A stretch of DNA of 64,000 bases from Klebsiella pneumoniae (lineage in GTDB: Bacteria > Verrucomicrobiota > Verrucomicrobiia > Limisphaerales > SXTU01). The notes below the pieces were generated by a model. That model was not told where the DNA came from. It saw nothing but the letters and a program-made list of their open reading frames with translations, and searched no databases. Of the stretch, positions 9,134-16,859 are shown piece after piece. Made by a program: the position numbers and the translations under genes. Positions within the stretch are counted from its first letter, which is position 1. Each line of letters starts with the position of its first letter. The stretch is taken from positions 1-64,000 of the forward strand of contig CALQJI020000009.1 in the NCBI GenBank assembly GCA_943330855.2. The letters are read 5' to 3'.

Positions 9134-10057
9134 ATGTTCAGCCTGCGTCACCCCTTCCTCCACTGGGCGTTCCTTTTGAGCGCCGCCTTCCTCGCCACTG
9201 CCGCCACTGCGGCCCCTTTATTTCAACTCACTCTGCAAAAACGCGTGGAAACCAAGCCCGCCAGCGGCGAGTTTCGCGTTACAACCACTGCCGAGACGTG
9301 GCAGCCGAAGCAGACCGCCATCATCGTTTGCGATATGTGGGACCTGCACCACTGCAAGAACGCCGTCACACGCGAAGTCGAGCTGGCCCCGCGCATGAAC
9401 GCGCTGCTGGAGAAGGCGCGTGCGCAAGGCGTCTTCATCATCCACGCACCCAGCAGTTGCATGAAGTTCTACGAGACCCACCCCGCTCGCGAGCGCGCCA
9501 AGGTCGCGCCCAAGGCTGCGAACCTGCCCTCCGACATCGGTGTGTGGTGCAAACAAATCCCCGCCGAGGAACAGGGCAAATATCCAATCGACCAGACCGA
9601 CGGCGGCGAGGACGACGACGCTAAGGAACACGCGGCCTGGGCTGAGGAACTCAAGGCGAAGGGCCTCAATCCCCGCGCTCCGTGGACGCGGCAGATTGAC
9701 GTGCTGAAGATTTACGACCACGACGCCATCAGCGATTCCGGCGTGGAGATTTGGAATTTACTGGAGCAGCGCGGCATCACGAACGTCATCCTCATGGGCG
9801 TCCACGTGAATATGTGCGTGGCCGGCCGGCCCTTCGGCCTGCGGCAGATGGCCAAGAACGGCAAGCACGTCGTCCTCATGCGTGACTTCACCGACTCGAT
9901 GTATAACCCCGCGCGCTGGCCTTTCGTGGACCACTTCCGCGGCACGGCGCTGTTCATCGAGCACTTGGAGAAGTTCGTCTGCCCGACCATCACCTCAGAC
10001 CAAATGCTGGGCGGGAAGCCGTTCACCTTCAGCGGTGCGCCGCAGGGGAGAAACTGA
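9134..10057 (+). CDS. Exported cysteine hydrolase of the isochorismatase family
   Basis: The protein is about 307 residues from ATG 9134, which starts a clear signal peptide (LHWAFLLSAAFLATAATAA). The isochorismatase-like fold is recognisable: a catalytic Asp in IIVCDMWDLHHC and the nucleophilic Cys in LMGVHVNMCVAGRPFGLR. Relatives are nicotinamidases, ureidoacrylate hydrolases and isochorismatases, but this signal-peptide form with a long insertion (roughly residues 130-190) is not assignable to one substrate. It is divergently transcribed from hom across 166 bp. The open frame extends upstream to 8930, but those codons overlap hom and carry no export signal. Confidence 0.87.
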   Translation: MFSLRHPFLHWAFLLSAAFLATAATAAPLFQLTLQKRVETKPASGEFRVTTTAETWQPKQTAIIVCDMWDLHHCKNAVTREVELAPRMNALLEKARAQGVFIIHAPSSCMKFYETHPARERAKVAPKAANLPSDIGVWCKQIPAEEQGKYPIDQTDGGEDDDAKEHAAWAEELKAKGLNPRAPWTRQIDVLKIYDHDAISDSGVEIWNLLEQRGITNVILMGVHVNMCVAGRPFGLRQMAKNGKHVVLMRDFTDSMYNPARWPFVDHFRGTALFIEHLEKFVCPTITSDQMLGGKPFTFSGAPQGRN

Positions 10058-10129
10058 AGTAAACCCCGCTGCGGCAGGTCCGCTAGGGTGTTCTTGCCTC
10101 AACGAGGAGTTGTTGCGGCTCTGCGGACT

Positions 10130-10255
10130 TCACCAACGGGTTCCGAAAAAATAAAAGACCCCGAGGAACGCGACGACCCCGAGGAACACGAGGAACCATG
10201 TCCCCATGCCGGTTCGCTCCCTCTCTTCTGGGTCTTCGTAAGGCAGGTTAGGCAT
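10130..10255 (-). CDS. 41-residue single-pass membrane protein, unknown function
   Basis: From ATG 10255 the product has an acidic and basic N-terminus (MPNLPYEDPEERERTGMG) and one hydrophobic helix (TWFLVFLGVVAFLGVFYFF), ending GTRW. The arrangement is that of a small inner-membrane protein with a cytoplasmic N-terminus. A longer frame reaches 10321, but its extra residues look non-coding and cover a palindrome at 10290-10310. The gene converges with the isochorismatase-like gene. The function is not recognisable; support is its plausible membrane topology and the absence of any competing frame. Confidence 0.55.
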   Translation of the reverse strand: MPNLPYEDPEERERTGMGTWFLVFLGVVAFLGVFYFFGTRW

Positions 10256-10557
10256 AGCTAAGGTGAGTTTTAACGGACTTGATTTCGCAATGCCCGGATA
10301 GACCGGGCATGGTTGGCACAATGCCCATGGAGCGGTTGGCTAACAAGCCTGAATTCACCCAAAAGAACACCCCCGGACCGCGTCGGCAGACTACACCCAA
10401 AATGATGTATTCAAAGCCCCGGCGGGGAGCTCACAAACCACGGACTTTGCGTATGTGCTGCGAGCCGGATGTCCTCGCCCCCGTAGCTGAGCCGCCGCCG
10501 GCGCAGAAGGGTGGACGCAGCGGCCCGCCGCGCGTTGGTCAGGCCCACCGTTCCAGC
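10256..10557. other. Intergenic region with a palindrome
   Basis: No gene is visible in about 300 bp. A perfect 8-bp inverted repeat (atgcccgg with ccgggcat, 5-base spacer) lies at 10290-10310, about 35 bp upstream of the small membrane protein start. It could be an operator or a hairpin of the DUF1080 transcript end. The rest is unremarkable GC-rich sequence. Confidence 0.5.
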
Positions 10558-11388
10558 TCAAGGCTGGTCGTATTGGCGCAAGCTGCGCAGCCAGATGTTG
10601 CGGAAGCGCATCGGGTTGTTGTGGTCCTGCAACTGGATGAAGACCTCGGGCGCGTGCGGCTTGTTGTAGTTGCCGTTGTTTTGGTGCGGCGTGTTGCCCT
10701 GGTATTCCTTGCGATGGTGCACGACCACGCCGTTGTGGATGACGGTCACGGCCGCCTTCTTGGCGATCTTGCCATCGGCATCCCAGCGCGGGGATTCCCA
10801 GATGATGTCGTAGCTTTGCCATTCACCGGGTTTCTTGCTGGCGTTGGCGAGCGGCGGGGACTGGCCATAGAGCGCGGCGCACTGGCCATCGGGATAGGTC
10901 GGGTTCTCGTAGGAGTCGAGGACCTGCACTTCGTAGATGCCGTTGAAGAGCACGCCGCTGTTGCCGCGACCCTGGCTGTTGCCGTCCACCTTCGCAGGCG
11001 TGGCAAACTCCAGGTGCAACTGGAAATCAGCGAACGAGTCCTTGGTGCGGATGCTGCCGCTCTTGGGCGCGACTTCCATGAAGCCGTCCTCGATCTTCCA
11101 ACCAGCCTCGCCTTTCGGGCCGGCCCATTTGGACAAGTCCTTGCCGTCGAAGAGCACCGTGGCATCCGACGGCGGCGGCGCGAGATGGCTGAAGGTCGCG
11201 GCGGGCGTGACGACCGGCGGGGCGGGGCGGGTGCCGTCATGGACGTGCCACTTGGTGCCAGGGATGAGCGGGGAGGTGGCCTCGTAGCCGAGGCTCTTCT
11301 TGGCCGCGTCAGCAGCGGTCAGCGCAGCGGCGGCACCGATGATGAGGGCGGGGACAATGAACTTGGGGGCAAGGAGATGCTTGAGCAT
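10558..11388 (-). CDS. Exported DUF1080 (3-keto-disaccharide hydrolase-like) protein
   Basis: The protein is about 276 residues from ATG 11388, which opens a signal peptide (LLAPKFIVPALIIGAAAALTAA). The DUF1080 jelly-roll begins at VLFDGKDLSKWAGPKG and continues through FQLHLEFATP...GNSGVLFNGIYEVQVLDSYENPTYPDGQCAALYG to the C-terminal FIQLQDHNNPMRFRNIWLR. This concanavalin-like fold is widespread in Planctomycetes and Verrucomicrobia, and some members hydrolyse 3-keto-disaccharides; the actual substrate here is unknown. Start 11454 is rejected because it adds 22 residues before the signal. It lies downstream of the Lrp-type gene on the same strand. Confidence 0.9.
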   Translation of the reverse strand: MLKHLLAPKFIVPALIIGAAAALTAADAAKKSLGYEATSPLIPGTKWHVHDGTRPAPPVVTPAATFSHLAPPPSDATVLFDGKDLSKWAGPKGEAGWKIEDGFMEVAPKSGSIRTKDSFADFQLHLEFATPAKVDGNSQGRGNSGVLFNGIYEVQVLDSYENPTYPDGQCAALYGQSPPLANASKKPGEWQSYDIIWESPRWDADGKIAKKAAVTVIHNGVVVHHRKEYQGNTPHQNNGNYNKPHAPEVFIQLQDHNNPMRFRNIWLRSLRQYDQP

Positions 11389-11506
11389 GGCCCGAATGAT
11401 TTCGACAGGATGCGAAAAGGGCAAGCCCGTTCCCGGGGGACTTCGGGGGCGCAACCTTCAGGTTGCGCAGTAGCAGGAAAAACACGTGCCGACTGAAGCC
11501 TGCGCC

Positions 11507-11986
11507 CTACGGCGAGACCGCCAGTCGCTCCTCTGTGGGGGCATGGCCCATCAGCACGCCCTGCTCCTTGTAGGTCTTGAGCATGAAGTGCGTGGAGGTG
11601 GAGACGACGCCCTGCACGGTGGCGAGCTTCTCGGCGACGAAGGTGGCGAGCGAGCGGAGGTTGTTGCCCTCCAGCACCACGAGTAGGTCATAGCCACCGC
11701 TCATGAGGTAGCAGGTCTTCACCTCGTCATACTTCGCGATGCGCTCGGCGAGTCGGTCGAAGCCACCGCCGCGCTCCGGCGTGAGCTTCACCTCGATGAC
11801 GGCCCGCACGGTATCGCCGCCCACGCGCTCCTCGTTCAGCACGGTCCGGTAGCCCAGGATGGTGCCGTCCGCCTCGAGCGACTTGATTTTCGCGGCCACC
11901 TCCGCTTCGGAGAGACTCAACATGGCGGCGAGCTGCGAATGCTTCAGGGAGGCATCGTCGCGGAGCAGTTTCAGCAAAGTATCCAT
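11507..11986 (-). CDS. Lrp/AsnC-family transcriptional regulator
   Basis: The protein is about 159 residues from ATG 11986. An N-terminal winged helix-turn-helix (LKHSQLAAMLSLSEAEVAAKIKSLE) is followed by a GTILGYRTVLNEE linker and the RAM/AsnC ligand-binding domain (AVIEVKLTP...VKTCYLMSGGYDLLVVLEG). Family members bind amino acids and regulate amino-acid metabolism as octamers. An in-frame TTG two codons upstream is less likely. The genes it controls cannot be deduced; its neighbours (DUF1080, SGNH/MBOAT) are not amino-acid genes, though hom-thrC lies 3 kb away. Confidence 0.92.
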   Translation of the reverse strand: MDTLLKLLRDDASLKHSQLAAMLSLSEAEVAAKIKSLEADGTILGYRTVLNEERVGGDTVRAVIEVKLTPERGGGFDRLAERIAKYDEVKTCYLMSGGYDLLVVLEGNNLRSLATFVAEKLATVQGVVSTSTHFMLKTYKEQGVLMGHAPTEERLAVSP

Positions 11987-12069
11987 GTGCAAGGTGTAGC
12001 GGGAAGCGGCGTGGCTGCGAAGACTTTTTCAGCCGAAAGGTTCGGCCACGGCTGGCCACGCCTGCTCAA

Positions 12070-13065
12070 TCAGGGCGCTGGCTGACCAGCAGGCAGCGGC
12101 GCTGGGATTGACTTGGCGAACAGTCTCAACAGAGCGGCGGCGAGCCGTCCCTCCATCTGCTGAACGCCCAAATCGTTCAAGTGATACTCCGTGTCAAACG
12201 CGTAGGTCTTCCCGTGAAGCGTGTTCCCGCCGGGGCCGAGCAGCGCGATGGCGCCGCGCTCGGTGGCGAATTCCACCCAGCGGCGCTCGAACTCCTCGAC
12301 CAGCCCGTAATCCTGCTCCGACTCCGTGATCCGGATGGCGGGCATGATGACCAGTCGAGCGTGCAGGCGTTCGCAAAGTGCGCGTAGATGCGCGAACCCT
12401 TCCGCGCCCACGCTGGTTTGGAAATTGAGCTGCTTCGCTGCGTCGGGCACCGAGCGCGTGATGGATGCGGCTGGGTCGGGGCGTGGGTGGATCATTTCGC
12501 CATCCGGCCCGAAAGCAGCTGTTTCGTAAGGGCCTGAGGACTTCCCGGACCTCCCGGACGGCCCGTTGGAAAAACCTTCCGTCGGAATAGACAGCCACGC
12601 GGGCACCCGCGCGCATTTCTGGCGGGCACGCTCGCGGGACCAAGGGCTGCGCCACCAAGGAAAAGGTGTGGTGGGCTCCTGCATTTCCAGCCAGGCCGTG
12701 CGCCAACTGTTGGTCGGGAACTCGTAGAAGTGCCCATACTCGGGCGCGATCACCACCCAGTCCCCCGGTTGGATGATTTCGCCCGCGCGCTGGGCAATCA
12801 AATCCAGCCCGAGCGGCCCGATCAAACCATAGTTGACCACGGGGCGACCGATTCGTTCGCCCAGCGCGCTGGCCTTCACGCCGAAGATCAGGTTACTCCC
12901 GCCCACGAACACCACCTTGGGTTTCGTGATTTGCTCGGCGCGCGCCCGGACCCGCCGCTCGAAGCTGAACACCCAATTGTCGGTCGGCGGTGCGCTGGCG
13001 GGATCTCCCGGCAGACGGATGCCCAGAAGCAACGGCGCCAGCAACCCGATCAGGGCCAGCCCCAT
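12070..13065 (-). CDS. SGNH/AlgX-AlgJ-like exported protein paired with an MBOAT acyltransferase
   Basis: From ATG 13065 the product is about 331 residues with an N-terminal membrane anchor or signal (GLALIGLLAPLLLGIRLPG). An SGNH-hydrolase-like block I is visible in VVFVGGSNLIFGVKAS, and a C-terminal TEYHLNDLGVQQME supplies the His-containing block. Such proteins act with MBOAT enzymes to move acetyl groups onto secreted polysaccharides. It starts 28 bp after the MBOAT stop and is co-directional, consistent with a two-gene O-acetylation unit. Upstream in-frame starts to 13272 overlap the MBOAT coding region. The polymer acted on is unknown. Confidence 0.75.
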   Translation of the reverse strand: MGLALIGLLAPLLLGIRLPGDPASAPPTDNWVFSFERRVRARAEQITKPKVVFVGGSNLIFGVKASALGERIGRPVVNYGLIGPLGLDLIAQRAGEIIQPGDWVVIAPEYGHFYEFPTNSWRTAWLEMQEPTTPFPWWRSPWSRERARQKCARVPAWLSIPTEGFSNGPSGRSGKSSGPYETAAFGPDGEMIHPRPDPAASITRSVPDAAKQLNFQTSVGAEGFAHLRALCERLHARLVIMPAIRITESEQDYGLVEEFERRWVEFATERGAIALLGPGGNTLHGKTYAFDTEYHLNDLGVQQMEGRLAAALLRLFAKSIPAPLPAGQPAP

Positions 13066-13093
13066 GCTGCGGCGCGCCGCCTGCGAAGTTGGG

Positions 13094-14469
13094 TCAGAAG
13101 TTGAAATAAAGGAACTCCGGCTGTTGCTGATTGGCGAGGATGAGCACAACCGCGATGAAAAGCAGCGCCCCGGTGGCGAGCGTCCAACGGGCGGTTGACC
13201 GATGCAGCTCCGCAAGCCGCTTCGCGTTCGGACAAGCCAGCGCCAAGATAATTCCCAGAGCGAGAAACACACCGCCCTGCTCGACCCGCAGCGCCATGTC
13301 AGCGGAGCCTTGCGTCGCTGCTTCGCCGCCGAGCCGCCCGTAGATCAACCACACTTGCGTGAGATCGCTCGCACGGAAGAGCACCCAGCCAGGGATGACC
13401 AGCCCCATCGTCAACCCCCACCCGAGCAGCCGGGGCAGCGGGGCAAACCGTGTCCGCCACAAATGATTTATCACCAGCCCGACGCCGTGCAACAGGCCCC
13501 ACAAAACGAACGTCCACCCCGCCCCGTGCCACAGGCCGGCCAGCCCCATCGTGAGGAGCAGGTTGAAGGCGTGGCGGGCGACGCCGCAGTGCGACCCGCC
13601 CAACGGGATATACACGTAGTCTTTGAAGAAATTCGACAGCGTCATGTGCCAGCGCCGCCAGAACTCGGCCAGACTCGTGCAGCGATACGGCGAGTCAAAA
13701 TTCCACGGCATCTCCACCCCGCACATCTTGCCCAGCCCCACCGCCATGTCCGAGTAGCCGGAGAAGTCGAAGTAGAGTTGCACTGCATAACCCACGCATG
13801 CGCCGGCTCCATGCTCGCCGCATGGCTGAAACCGAAATCCACCATCCGCCCGACCGGGTCCGCAATGCCCACCTTCTTTGCCAGCCCGACGGCAAAGAGG
13901 AACAACCCCGTCGAGCCGCTCCCCCAGTTAAAAGCCAGCCGCTCGAACTGCGGCATGATCAGCCGGTGATGCAGCACCGGTCCGGCGATCAGGTGCGGGA
14001 AGAACGAGACGAAGAGCAGATACCGCAGAAAGCTCGGCGGCGCGGCCTCGCCCCGCGATCGGTCCACCAGATACGCAATCTGGGTGAAGGTGAAAAACGA
14101 AATCCCCAGCGGCAACGTCTCCTGCAAGATCGCCTCCTCCAGCAAGCCCAGCTTCAGCAGCAACGGGGAGGCGAACGCCCCGTATTTGAAATACAACAAC
14201 ACCCCCAAGTTCAGCGCCAACCCCGCGCAATACCACCCTCGCGACCGGCGGTCTGGCCCGTTGATAAGGCGGGCGACCCCGTAGTTCGCCGTCACCGATC
14301 CCAGAAACAGAACGAGCCCCTCCGGTCGCCACCATCCGTAAAACACCACCGACGCCAACGCCAACGCACCGAGCGCCATCCGCAACTCCAGCCAGCGGCT
14401 CGCCACATAGAACGCCAGCCACGTCAGCGGCAGGAAGACGAAGATGAATTCGAGCGAGGAGAAGAGCAC
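13094..14469 (-). pseudogene. MBOAT-family O-acyltransferase (AlgI-like), frameshifted
   Basis: The N-terminal part (frame from ATG 14469, LEFIFVFLPLTWLAFY...FVSFFPHLIAGPVLHH) and the C-terminal part (GYAVQLYFDFSGYSDMAVGL...FWRRWHMTLSNFFKDYVYIPLGG...GLAGLWHGAGWTF) are both clear MBOAT sequence but lie in different frames, joined at about 13790-13800. Catalytic His residues are present in the C-terminal part. Relative to AlgI proteins, which have W-L-G-x-L-x-Y before QLYFDFSGYS, residues are missing at the junction, so a short deletion (1 base modulo 3) is likely. Either the gene is inactive or the read contains an error. It would transfer acyl groups across the membrane to an exported polymer with the downstream SGNH protein. 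Confidence 0.85.
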
Positions 14470-14605
14470 GCGAGTAGCAGAAGCTTCATTGTTCCATAGG
14501 GCCAGACCTGTCCTCGGAGTGGTAAATGCCGTGAACGCAGGAAAGAGTCAGCGCGAACATCGCGGCGCACAATTCAAAAACTGCACCCTCGTCAGGAAGC
14601 GAGCC

Positions 14606-14913
14606 TCACGCCGGGTGGCGCTTCACCGGCGTAGCATTCCAGTGCCCGGGGGGCTGTTTGTGGTGACGGACAACCGTGATCCGGATGCAGTCCGCCTTCT
14701 GGCGGAAAAGAAAGTGGTAGGGAAATCTCCGCAAGTTGACTCGCCGCCGCCCTGAATCCACAGGATTGGAGCGTTCAGGATGCAGCGCAGCCCTTTCAAT
14801 GCAGCCCATGAGCCCGACCAAAACTCGTCGCCCAACCGGCTGGCGATGCCGTCATAGTAGCGGAGAATGGCGGACACGTCCCGCTGCACAGCCGGGTGAT
14901 AGACCACCCTCAT
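14606..14913 (-). pseudogene. RelE/ParE-type toxin, frameshifted
   Basis: The first frame from ATG 14913 encodes VVYHPAVQRDVSAILRYYDGI...LGDEFW, a typical ParE/RelE-like N-terminus. The C-terminal half (GRRRVNLRRFPYHFLFRQ...IRITVVRHHKQPP) is in another frame ending at 14606. The switch is near 14795-14800, just after DEFW, and restoring one base joins the halves at normal length. The toxin would be an mRNA interferase or gyrase poison; as sequenced it is inactive. Its ATG overlaps the stop codon of an antitoxin-like tail (ATGA), the usual antitoxin-toxin arrangement. Confidence 0.75.
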
Positions 14914-14955
14914 CGTCCGCGCTCACGCTCGACACGGCGGACAAATTCAGCCTGC
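14910..14955 (-). pseudogene. C-terminal remnant of an antitoxin-like gene
   Basis: A minus-strand frame ends EFVRRVERERGR-stop at 14910, with its TGA overlapping the toxin ATG. Upstream it runs directly into unrelated aldehyde dehydrogenase sequence, so only about a dozen antitoxin codons remain. The call rests on position and the basic/acidic C-terminus, not on a recognised family. Confidence 0.45.
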
Positions 14956-15143
14956 GAAATCGGCCTTCAAGCCGTTGCCGACGACGATGGCCTTGGCCTT
15001 CTCGACGAGCTTCACGGCGAACGCGTCCGCCACGCTGCGCTCGACGATGACGCGGCTGGTCGCGGTGCAAGCCTGGCCGGTGAGACCGAAGCCCGCGATG
15101 GCCACGAGGCGCGCGGCAAGGTCTGCGTCGGCGAGGACGATGG
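14950..15143 (-). pseudogene. Internal fragment of an aldehyde dehydrogenase gene
   Basis: About 195 bp encode TIVLADADLAARLVAIAGFG through the catalytic-Cys block GLTGQACTATSRVIVERSVADAF to KAIVVGNGLKA. This is nearly identical in DNA and protein to 20065-20262 of the intact aldehyde dehydrogenase gene on the same strand 5 kb away. It lacks the start, NAD-binding and C-terminal parts. Its upstream end is sharply joined to a NagA-like tail at about 15143, and its downstream end meets the antitoxin remnant. Confidence 0.85.
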
Positions 15144-15340
15144 TGCGGAACATGAAGGCGATGACCTCTGCGACGCTGCCTGAGGTCATCCGCATGGCTA
15201 GCCTCACGCCGGCGGAGCGTGCCGGAGTTTCCCGCGAAGCCGGAAGTCTCGCGCCCGGCAAACGCGCGGATGTGCTGGTGCTGAACCGACGGTTGAAGGT
15301 GAAACAAGTCTTCCTCGCGGGTGCTGCATTCAAGCTCTGA
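15140..15340 (+). pseudogene. C-terminal remnant of a NagA-like amidohydrolase
   Basis: On the plus strand about 66 codons read VRNMKAMTSATLPEVIRMAS-LTPAERAGV...GSLAPGKRADVLVLNRRLKV-KQVFLAGAAF, ending at a stop at 15340. This matches the C-terminal end of N-acetylglucosamine-6-phosphate deacetylase and related amidohydrolases. The catalytic domain is absent; the homology begins exactly where the opposing aldehyde dehydrogenase homology ends. It is a fragment, not a functional gene. Confidence 0.7.
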
Positions 15341-15352
15341 GCCAGCCTTGGC

Positions 15353-16852
15353 TCAGCTCAGAATCTCCCGGATGACGTGGCCGTGGTCGATCTCCAGCCG
15401 CTTGCGGCCGGGCACTTCGAGGCGGCGCAAGTCCAGCCCGAGCAAGTGGCCGACAGTCGCGTGCAGGTCGGTGACGTAGTGGCCCTCGCCTTGCGCATGG
15501 TAGCCCAGCTCGTCCGTCTCGCCGTGAACCACGCCGCGCTGGATGCCCGCACCCGCCATCCAAATCGTGAAGCCATGCGGGTGATGGTCGCGCCCGTCCT
15601 TGTTGCCACCGCGCTGTTCCATGCCCGGCGTGCGGCCAAACTCCGTGCAGAAGACCACGAGCGTTTCGTCGAGCAAGCCACGTTGCTTCAAATCGTGCAG
15701 CAGCCCGGCCACCGGCTTGTCCACGCTCGCGCAGAGCCGCGTGTGGTTGTCCTTCAGCTTCGCGTGTGAGTCCCAGGTGCCGTAGCCGCTGGGATAGACC
15801 TGCACAAAACGCACGCCACGCTCCACCAACCGCCGCGCCGAGAGCATCCGCTGGCCGGCGACCTTCGTTGCATCGGCGTCGAGGCCGTAAAGCCTCCGCG
15901 TCGCCTCGGTCTCCGGCGCGAAGTCCAGCACCTCGGGCACGGCCATTTGCATGCGGAAGGCGAGTTCGTAAGCCTTGATGCGCGCGCGCAACGCGTCGTC
16001 CTGCGGATACTCCACGGCCGCGAGGCGGTTCAGCTTGCCGATGAGTTCATACTCCGCGCGCTGCTCGTCGGAGGACTGCCTCGAGTCGCGCTGGCCGAAC
16101 GGCAGCGGGTTCTTCGGGTCGAGCGCGAGCGGCACGCCCCCGTGTTCTGGGCCGAGGTAAAGCGAGTTGATGCTCCAGTGCGTCGTCGAGTTCGTCGGGC
16201 CGCCAAGCGCGACAAACTTGGGCAGGTTCTCGTTGAGCGAGCCGAGGCCGTAATGAACCCATGCGCCGAGGCTGGGCTGCTGCTCGTCGAGCCGGTGGCG
16301 ACCCGTGTGGATTTGGTTCTCGGCGAAGTGGTCGTTATCCGTCGTCCACATGTTGCGCACGAACGCGAGGTCGTCCGCGCACGACGCGAGGTGCGGCCAC
16401 CAGTCGGTCATCTCCACGCCGCACTGGCCGCGCGGTGCGAAGCCCACCTGCATCGGGTAGATGCTCGGATACACGTCGCGCACGTTGACCTCCTGCGCGG
16501 GCACGGAGCGGAAGCGCTTGTGGTGCTTGTCGGACGTGAGCGGGTTCGCCAGCGGCGTCTTGTCGAAGGTCAGCCCGGCGTATTTGGTCAGCGCCGGCTT
16601 CGGGTCAAACGTCTCGACGTGGCTGTAGCCGCCGCTGAGGAAAATCCAGATGACCGACTTGGCCTTGGGCGTGAAGTGCGGCTTACCATCGGTCGGGGAA
16701 AACTTCGGCAGGGCCAGTGAAGCCGCCTTCGCCACGCCATCGTTGAACAACGTCGCGCCCAGCGCCAGGCCCGTGAATCCAAGGCCCAAGTCCGCGAGGA
16801 ATTGGCGCCGGGGCGTTTGGAGGGCGGCGCCGTTCGGGGCATTCGGGTTCAT
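15353..16852 (-). CDS. Tat-exported DUF1501 protein (sulfatase-superfamily fold)
   Basis: The 499-residue protein starts with a twin-arginine leader ([22 protein letters not shown]). It carries the DUF1501 core: [98 protein letters not shown] and a C-terminal [12 protein letters not shown]. DUF1501 resembles alkaline phosphatase/sulfatase folds, is typical of Planctomycetes and Verrucomicrobia, and almost always accompanies PSD1 proteins. The start lies 7 bp after the PSD1 stop, so the pair is one operon. The biochemical activity is not established. Confidence 0.93.
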   Translation of the reverse strand: [499 protein letters not shown]

Positions 16853-16859
16853 GGCTGGG

